From: Artocarpus heterophyllus
Taxonomy: Eukaryota; Streptophyta; Magnoliopsida; Rosales; Moraceae
NCBI GenBank assembly: GCA_025403435.1
Contig: CM046338.1
Span: 25,992,267 to 26,056,266, forward strand
Reading direction: 5' to 3'
Length of the DNA: 64,000 nucleotides
Position numbers and translations under genes: made by a program. Below the pieces are notes generated by a model. It saw only the letters and a list, made by a program, of their open reading frames with translations, searched no databases and was not told where the DNA came from. Shown one piece after another: positions 57,201 to 64,000 of the stretch (position 1 is its first letter; every line of letters begins with the position of its first letter).

Positions 57201-58294
57201 TTGAGAAAGAAATGTTTATAGAATGTTCATAAAATGCTCATAATTAAAGTTAATAATTGAGCATAATTGGAGTCATGCATTCTGATGTTACTTGAATGCT
57301 AATTTATGAAATATTTATATATCATGTCATGAAAGACATTTTGAGAAAGGTTTTACGATAAACGTTTATGAAAAACGTTTTTAGAAATGTTTATGGGAAA
57401 CGTTCATGAAGAACGTTTCAAGAGAAAGGTTTTATGAAAAACATTTTCATGTTTTCAAGAAAAGGTTTATGAATGACGTTTTAAGAAAAACGTTCAAGAA
57501 ATGTTTTAAGAGAAATGTTTTACATTAAATGTTTATGAAAAAAATTTCATGTTTTTAAGAAAAGGTTTACGAATGACGTTTTAAGAAAAACGTTTCAGAA
57601 ATGTTCTATGAAAAACGTTTATGAAGAACGTTTTTAGAAATGTTAAAGGAAAACGTTTATGGAAAATATTTTCATAAATGTTTATGGAAAACGTTTATGA
57701 AGAACGTTTCAAGAGAAAGGTTTTCATGAGAAAAGTTTTTAAAGCATGTTTAAATGCTTTGTGAGAATATGTTTGAACTTGCTGAGCGAAAGCTCATTAA
57801 AAGTTTTTCATGCTGTAGGTAATTTATGGGTGACCAATGGGACCCGTTAGAAGAGCTGAGTGCTGCGGAGGACAGATGCGAAGATTTGGGTATGGATACC
57901 ATCATTGTTTGCTTCCGCTATGTAAAGAAAATGTTTTCTATTGTTTAATGTTGTGTTTTCGAAGTTTAAAGAAAACCAGAGTTTTAAGAATTGTGTTCAA
58001 AGTTTTAAGATACAGTTTATGAACTGTTTTATGTAATTATAAAGTAAAGTTTTAAACTATGATTTAATAAATGTTTCTTATTAAGTTTTGAGAAACGATT
58101 TGAAATGAGTTTAAGGTCAGGTGTTGAGCGATGTCTCCACTTGAATGCGACAGAGGTCGCATCAGTTTTAAAGAACGTTTAAGGAAAGAAAAAAAATTTT
58201 ATTACAGTATTTTCTTACTAAGTAAGTAAGATTACTGTTTACGAAACGATGATTATGAAAGTAAAGTGACTGCCCGAAAAGGCGGGTCGTCACA
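54224..58294 (+). repeat. LARD-like element 3' LTR
   Basis: 4071 bp, about ten substitutions and three indels from the 5' LTR. Differences include the A-run at 54409 and the CGGTCAACGG repeat at about 55380-55420. Confidence 0.93.
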
Positions 58295-59773
58295 CTTTTT
58301 CTCTCTAAAATTTTGATTTTCGGTTTGAATTTTTATGCATTTTCTAATTTGGAGTTTGGTGTGCTTAGATAATGTTTAATCTAAGCTTGTAGGCCTTATT
58401 TTATCATGAATCTAAGCTTTATTTGAACAAAATTTGATTTAATCAAGTTTTGACATTTTTCTTTGATTTTTAAATCAAAGGTGAAATTGAGTTTAAATTT
58501 GAAAAAAAAAATGGTCTAAACTTGTTCTACTCTGATTTTATATGATTTCTATATGATTCTCATGATCTGAGAATTGAAAAACAAGCTTTAAATTTAAATT
58601 TTGAGCTTGGGGAGGTCGAGACTCGAAGTCTCGGGTCCTCAGATTTTGCCAGTTCAGCAGGTCGAACTTGATCTTCGGCATGCCAGATTCAAGCAATTTG
58701 GTAGGTCGGATCCAAGAGGTCGGTAGGCTGAATTGTGCAATTCGGTAGGCCAAACTAAGATGTTCAGCAGGCCGACTGTGAACGTTGAAATTTGTATTTT
58801 TTCGGTTTTCAATTTTTAATGATTTAGAAATGTTTTTAAAAATATTATGATTTTGTGTTAGGATTATTTTAAGTCAAGAGGCACACCGATAATTAAACTA
58901 ACATAATGATATTTGTTAAATGTGATTTCTAATTTTAAATGCAGTTTTTAAGGTTTTAAACGTATGTGGAGCGTACGTTGAATTTTATTTGGAGCTTATG
59001 TTATTGGATTTTAATGAGGTGGGATATTACTATCCCTTTCTTTGGTAGCCCCTTTAAATTGTTTGGCCAAAGTTTATTTCTTAAATGTCTCTTTTTAAGA
59101 ATGATTTCTGTCTTTGATTGTACAGAATTGTATTTTGATATTCCTTTTGGATTTTCAAAACCTGAACGGTGATGTTTTATCAAGTTGCTTTCAAGTAAGT
59201 GTTTTTACTGATTTGTTAAGACTTTAAGATTGATCTCAAATAGAACGGTTTGTGAAAAATTATCTGTTTTTTTATTACTATTTTAAAATAACTTGTTTTT
59301 AACTAATTATCCTACTGAGCCTTCCGCTCATGTTTTCCTATTTTTAAAATCCCACTTCTAGGTTGAGGAGGAAGGACGGGCCCAAGATCAAAACCTGGCT
59401 CTTTAGATTGAAATTGTATTTTCTGTAGAATTGTGGTGTGATGCATGTACTGTACGACTTGTCCCAGTGTTGATGTCATTTTTGTGTTTATTAATAGTAT
59501 ATTTTAATTTATCTTAGAGACGATGATTTTTAATTTTTTTGTATTATTATTCTCGATATTGTATTTTAATTACCTGCCTACCTTCGTGGTAAGCATCCAT
59601 GTGACGGTGAATGAGAATAACATTTCGGCCCCACTTTTATGGTATTCACGTGACAGTGACCGCCGATGATATTTATTTATTTTTGATGATATTTATTTAC
59701 TTTTTCTTTAATTACTTCCTTTAATTCAACTTCTTTACCTAAAACTCCCTGACCCCTACCTGGAGGCGTCACA
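58295..59773 (+). repeat. right part of the solo gypsy LTR
   Basis: Continues the LTR interrupted at 49062. Holds the hairpin GAGACTCGAAGTCTC (58618-58632), the GGCAGGCCGA cluster (58651-58776), GTAAGT at 59195, and ACTGAGCCTTCCGCTCA followed by TTCTAG/GT at 59361. No gene. The 68-codon frame at 58966-59172 is not supported. Confidence 0.75.
58651..58776. repeat. GGCAGGCCGA cluster in solo gypsy LTR
   Basis: About seven decayed units (TTCAGCAGGTCGAAC, TTCGGCATGCCAGA, TTCGGTAGGCCAAAC, TTCAGCAGGCCGAC) about 18-22 bp apart. Confidence 0.7.
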
Positions 59774-59925
59774 CCTACTGGAACCCCTGGTTCGGCTTGC
59801 CGGACTCCACAGTCTGGCCTGCCGGTGAACCAGGACCGGCCCGTTGAACATTTCCAAGTTTGGCCTACCGACCAGATGAATCCAGCTTGCCGAACCTATG
59901 AATCCGGCCTACCAAACTGAAAAAT
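59774..59925. repeat. GGCCTGCCGA cluster in gypsy 2 LTR
   Basis: About six units (GGTTCGGCTTGCCGGA, TCTGGCCTGCCGGT, TTTGGCCTACCGAC, TCCAGCTTGCCGAAC, TCCGGCCTACCAAAC). The array continues on the other side of the nested insertion at 48641-48656 (GGTTCGGTTGGCCTG). Confidence 0.7.
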
Positions 59926-60734
59926 CATGGGAGGTCCGAGGCTTCGATTCTCGGCCTCCCCAAGCTCAAAATCAAATCAAAACTTGTTTCTCCAAGTCCT
60001 AGAGCAAATATAGTGATCATAGATGATAAACAAACATAGTAGGACACATTTAAACACATTTAAACAAGATTTCCATAGGAATTTCAAGAAAATCCAAAAA
60101 TGAGGGAAAAAGGGGAGAACTTGATTCAACTAGAATTTCATGAAATTAAGCCTAAATTTTGAATGATTCAAGTCCTACCAACCTAGATTAGGGGTTTCCT
60201 AAGCTCAAGAAACTCAAATCACAACATTTTAAGGAGATTAAAAGATTTGGGACAAAAATTTAAAAGTTCAAAATTTAAGGAAAGAAACCTTGAATCAAAG
60301 CTCAGAATCACATTTGTGGAGTCCGAATTTGTGTTCTTTACCTCCCAACCCAACTGAGAATCAAGCCCAAAGCTCAAAATTTTGAAATCAAAATCAAAGA
60401 GGAGGAAGGGAGAGAGGGGTAGCATGGGAGAGAAGGACTGAAGAGAGAAAGAGAGGCTAAGAGTGGGTGAGTGAGAGTGAGGGTGAGAGTGGTTAAATAA
60501 AGGGACGGGGAAACAACACCATGCCCTCAGCACATGGTTTCTTGCAATCGAGACACAACGGGCACTTGACAAATTGTTTTGTCTCATAATTCAAAATAAC
60601 ACATGAAAATAATAAATGATGGAATAAATTTAAAATACCACAAAATACTTTAATTAAGCTCAAGTTTTCATTAAAGTATACTAATGCACTATCTAATCAC
60701 CATTTAAGCATAATTAAATTTTCTGGGCGTTACA

Positions 60735-60775
60735 ACTCTCCACCGCTAAAGAAAATTTCGTCCTCGAAATTAAAA
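60735..60775 (-). other. polypurine tract and conserved block of gypsy 2
   Basis: The minus strand reads TCGAGGACGAAATTTTC, then TTTAGCGGTGGAGAGT, then the LTR start TGTAACG. The GAGGACGAA block is shared with gypsy 1 and the LARD-like element. Confidence 0.8.
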
Positions 60776-63700
60776 GTCGAATTAAAAATAGAACAAATGA
60801 GGGTATAACTCTCTTATAGTCGACTCTAATTCCCAAGTCGCTTCATCAGCTCCGTGATGCTGCCACACGACTTTCACTAGGGGTATCCCATGACGTCGCA
60901 AGCTTATCACTTTTCAATCGATAATTTGAACTGGCACCTCCTCATAAGTCGTGTCTTTCTGAACTTGCACATCTAGAAATGGAATAATCTTGCCTGGTTC
61001 GGGCAGACATTTCTAAAGCATCGATACATGAAACACATCATGAACATGAGAAAGTCTAGGAGGGAGATCAAGGCGATAAGCGACTACACCTATACGTTGA
61101 GTAATCTCAAATGGTCCTATATACCTCAGTGCAGGTTTCCCCCTTACACCAAAATGGGTTATGCCTTTGCCCGATGAAACTTTCAGAAGAACAAAATCCC
61201 CTACCTGGAACTCCAAAGGCTGACGTCTCCTATCTACGTAGCTCTTCTGCCTACTCTGGCCAACCCTCAACAGATCACAGTGACTTTCTCGTTGCTATCA
61301 CGAATCTTATCGGGTCCAAGAATGACTCTATCTTCAGGTTCTGCCAATATACTGGCGAACAACATGGCCGTCCATAAAGTGCTTCGAATGGTGCCATCCC
61401 GATGCTCACCTGATAACTATTATTATATGCGAACTCCACTAGATGTAAATATTTCTTCTAATTTCCACTGAAATCTAAGACGCATGCACGTAGCATATCC
61501 TCAAGGATCTGAATAACCTGCTCAGACTGCTAGTCGGTCTGAGGATGAAAGGCCGTGCTAAAGTTCAAGTTTGTCCCCAAAGCCTCTTGAAAACTCCTCC
61601 AATACCTAGCATTAAATCGAGTGTCTCTATCAGAAGTAAAAGACAAAGGAACTCGATGTAACCTCACTATATTATGCAAATATAGCTCTCCTAAAACACG
61701 TCTTGAACACGTTGATCTGAAAGGAATAAAGTGCACTGATTTCATCAACCTATCAACGATAACCCAAATCGCATCATAACTTTGCTCCGTCCTAGGCAAT
61801 CCGGTGAGCAAATCCATCGTGATATGTTCCTATTTTCACCCTGGAATGGGAAGCTGCTGAAGCTTACCAGCGGGCTTCTGATGCTCGGACTTCACCTGAA
61901 GACAAGTCACGCACTTGGCCACATACTCCTTGACATCCCTCTTCATGCCTCTCCACCAATATTGCCTCTTTAAAACACGATACATCTTTGTGCTCCCAGG
62001 ATGAATGGCAAACTTAAGCCTATGAGCTTCGTCCATCACAGCTTTCGTCATGTCCTCAATCGCTAGCACTGCTAGGCATTCCCTGAAGTATAGCAACCCA
62101 TCTGTATGAATCCTCCATTCCTCGAACTGTTCTCCATTTTGGATCTGTGTCCATATTCCCTGAAGGTGTTGGTCCTGCCATTGATTCTGCTTTATCATCT
62201 GAACGAGAGCTGGTGTCGATTCCATATGGTATACCAAAACCTGATTACTATCGTCGTAGTACTGTAACCCATATTCACTCACTGTGGCATCTCTCCTCCA
62301 ATCTTTGAGTGCTAAACATGCGAGAGATCCCAAAGTCTTCCTGCTAAGCGCATCAGCGATGATGTTGGCCTTACCTGGATGATACTACAACGTGAAATCA
62401 TAATCTTCCATGTATTCTACCCATCTCTGCTATCTCAGATTCAAATCTCTCTATGTGAACAAATACCTCAAGCTCTTATGGTTCGAGAAAACCTGATAGG
62501 TTGCCCCATACAAGTAGCATCTCTAAATCTTCAAAGCATAAATCACTACTGTGAGCTCTAAATCATGAGTGGGATAGTTCTGTTCATGAGGCCTTAACTG
62601 TCGCGACCCGTAAGCTACAACTCGTCCATACTGCATCAACACACACCCGAGTCTTCGTCCCGATGCATCGGTGTAGACCTCATAAGGCTCATCACTACTC
62701 GAAATAATCAATATAGGAGCTGTAGTCAACCGATCCTTTAACTCTGGGAAAGCATATTCATAGTCCTCATCCCATTCAAACCTGACATTTTTTCGGATCA
62801 ACCTTGTCAATGGAGCCACTATCTTAGAAAAATCCTTCACGAACTTCCTGTAATACCCGACAAGTCCTAAGAAGCTACGAATTTTAGCCACGTTCCTCGG
62901 TCATTCCCACTGTACTATAGGCTCAATCTTAGATGGATCTATAGAAATACCCTACTCAGAGATGATCTGTCCCAAAAACTTAACCTCGGTTAACCAAAAT
63001 TCACACTTTTCCTTCTTGGCATACAGCTGGATTTCTCGCAAAGCCTAAAGCATGATCCTAAGGTGCTACTCATGCTCCTCCCAGGTCTTAGAATAAAACA
63101 GTATGTCATCAATAAACACAATCACAAACTGGTCCAAATAAGGCCTGAAAATCCTATTCATCAACTCCATGAAAGCTGCAGGAGCATTCGTCAATCCAAA
63201 CGGCATAACCAAAAACTCAAAGTGCCCATACCGAGTCCTGAAGGCAGTCTTGGGAATATCCTCCTCCCTAATCCTGAGTTGGTGATATTCGGATCGCAAG
63301 TCAATCTTCAAGAAAGATCGGGAACCTTCTAACTGGTCAAACAGCTCGTCGATCCTAGGTAGTGGATACTTATTATTCATGGTGATGCTATTTAACTGTC
63401 GACAATCAATACACAACCATAGAGTACCGTCATGTTTCTTAGCAAACAAAACAAGTGCGCCCCTTGGTGACGTACTGTTCCAAATATACCCCTTATCTGT
63501 TAATTCCTAAAGTTGTGCCCTAAGTTCTTTCATTTCTGCCACCACCATTCGTTACGGTGCTACAGAGATCAGAGCGGTCCCAGGAAATAACTCAATACTG
63601 AACTCAATTTCTCGATGTGGTGGCAATCTGGGCAACTCATCGAGGAAGACATCGCCGAATTCATCAACCACTGGTATCGCTACATCCTCCCTTATTGCAC

Positions 63701-64000
63701 TAGACTCCTCTTTAAGATTCAGGAGAAGCACATAACAAGCCAAATTCCTTCGTCCTCTAAGACACAGTTTCATGAGTCGCTCATTCATCACCTAATCATT
63801 ACTACCCTAGTAAGTGATCATTGTCCCCCTATCAGACACTAGGGTTACTTTTCTAAGTTGATAGTCAACTAAAGCATTATATCTAGACAACCAGTCCATT
63901 CCCAAAATTATGTCATAGGATCTCATGGGGATTACAATCAAATCACTCTTCAGAGTCTCACCCTCAATCACTATCTTGCAGGATTTACATATATAGTTTA
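60776..64000 (-). pseudogene. gypsy 2 pol: protease end, RT, RNase H, integrase, chromodomain (degenerate, cut by window edge)
   Basis: Read from right to left: end of protease near 63890 (ILGMDWLSRYNALVDYQ), linker (VDEFGDVFLDELPRLPPHRE, 63791-63552), RT ([29 protein letters not shown] near 63095 with both Asp), RT thumb and RNase H ([38 protein letters not shown], 62891-62523), integrase zinc finger (HRLKFAIHPGSTKMY ... CVTCLQVKSEH, 62333-61836), integrase core (MDLLTGLPRTEQSYDAIWV, 61817-61530), C-terminal module (EFQVGDFVLLKVSSGKG, GPFEITQRIGVVAYRL, 61270-61013) and chromodomain (TYEEVPVQIID, HGIPLVKVVWQHHGADEA, about 61000-60790). Stops and frameshifts separate the pieces. [20 protein letters not shown] is well kept. 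This is a Del/Tekay-type chromovirus; decay is less than in gypsy 1. Confidence 0.9.

Larger units (their letters stand above)
49063..58294 (+). mobile_element. LARD-like non-autonomous LTR retrotransposon with 4.07 kb LTRs, very young
   Basis: LTRs 49063-53133 and 54224-58294 are each 4071 bp (TGTAACACCC...GTCGTCACA). TSD CTTTT lies at 49058-49062 and 58295-58299. PBS TGGTATCAGAGC is at 53136-53147 and the PPT AAGGAGGGAAGA at 54211-54222. By eye I counted about ten substitutions and three small indels between the LTRs, so insertion is very recent. The 1090-bp interior has no gag or pol. PPT, leader and LTR motifs resemble gypsy 1, so a Del/Tekay-type chromovirus probably mobilised it. Confidence 0.93.
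48657..59773 (+). repeat. solo gypsy LTR (related to gypsy 2), split by the LARD-like element
   Basis: Starts TGTAACACCCCTGAA at 48657 and ends GGAGGCGTCACA at 59773; the LTR sequence is 48657-49062 plus 58295-59773, about 1.88 kb. Flanks CCTGT and CCTAC are a poor TSD (3 of 5). It shares with the gypsy 2 LTR the block TTTTGAGCTTGGGGAGG, a hairpin and a GGCAGGCCGA cluster (58651-58776), so both belong to one diverged family. No internal domain is attached, hence solo. Confidence 0.75.
47508..60734 (-). repeat. gypsy 2 3' LTR, split by nested elements
   Basis: The minus strand starts TGTAACGCCCAG at 60734 and ends AGGGCGTGACA at 47508. LTR sequence is 59774-60734 plus 47508-48656, about 2.1 kb. 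It contains a GGCCTGCCGA cluster at 59774-59925 continuing at 48641-48656, a hairpin at 59929-59960, and an ACTGAGC...GCTCA...TAGGT block at about 47851-47905. No open frame of note. Confidence 0.85.
47508..64000 (-). mobile_element. Ty3/gypsy chromovirus 2 (partial, degenerate)
   Basis: Minus-strand element whose 3' LTR is 47508-60734 (split by nested insertions). PPT and conserved GAGGACGAAATTT block follow at 60735-60775, then chromodomain, integrase, RNase H, RT and protease to the right edge. The 5' LTR is outside the window. Left TSD would be TGTAT (47503-47507). The coding region contains scattered stops and frameshifts. Confidence 0.9.

Overview
This is plant nuclear DNA, probably from a eudicot. 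It is dominated by LTR retrotransposons whose primer-binding sites all match the 3' end of plant initiator tRNA-Met. One intron-containing host gene relic is recognisable, a homologue of the Ran-binding nuclear-import factor MOG1. I saw no rRNA, tRNA, CRISPR or bacterial-type genes. Most of the layout rests on LTR ends (TG...CA), 5-bp target-site duplications (TSDs), primer-binding sites (PBS) and polypurine tracts (PPT) read directly from the sequence.

Left block (1-7635): most of a young Ty1/copia element on the minus strand (copy A). Its 3' LTR lies off the left edge, its gag-pol is broken by three lesions, it has a 1.66 kb structured leader, and its 5' LTR is 2.03 kb.

Middle block (7760-39854): an old Ty3/gypsy chromovirus (Del/Tekay-like, with C-terminal chromodomain) on the plus strand, flanked by the TSD CTTTC. 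It has been invaded repeatedly by the copia family of copy A. There is a solo LTR at 14559-16576, and copy C (plus strand, TSD GAACT, 18254-35381) sits inside the integrase gene. Copy C was itself split in its 5' LTR by copy B (minus strand, TSD TGAGA, 18408-28058). The order of events is therefore gypsy, then the solo LTR and C, then B.

Host island (39855-47507): AT-rich DNA with a foldback repeat, a 20-bp perfect palindrome and the seven-exon MOG1-like gene relic at 42514-45103. That relic has an in-frame stop, a 1-bp deletion and lost splice acceptors.

Right block (47508-64000): a second degenerate gypsy chromovirus on the minus strand that runs off the right edge. Its 3' LTR was split by a related solo LTR on the plus strand (48657-59773). 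That solo LTR was in turn split by a very young non-autonomous element (49063-58294, TSD CTTTT) with two 4071-bp LTRs around only 1.09 kb of non-coding interior.

The most interesting unexplained structures are three. (1) A chain of hairpins carrying the palindrome CCTAGG lies in the copia 5' leader and is conserved in all three copies; it could be an RNA dimerisation or packaging region. (2) Arrays of a GGCAGGCCGA near-palindrome recur in LTRs and leaders of both copia and gypsy elements. (3) A conserved donor-like and acceptor-like pair inside the chromovirus LTRs suggests that these LTRs may contain introns.
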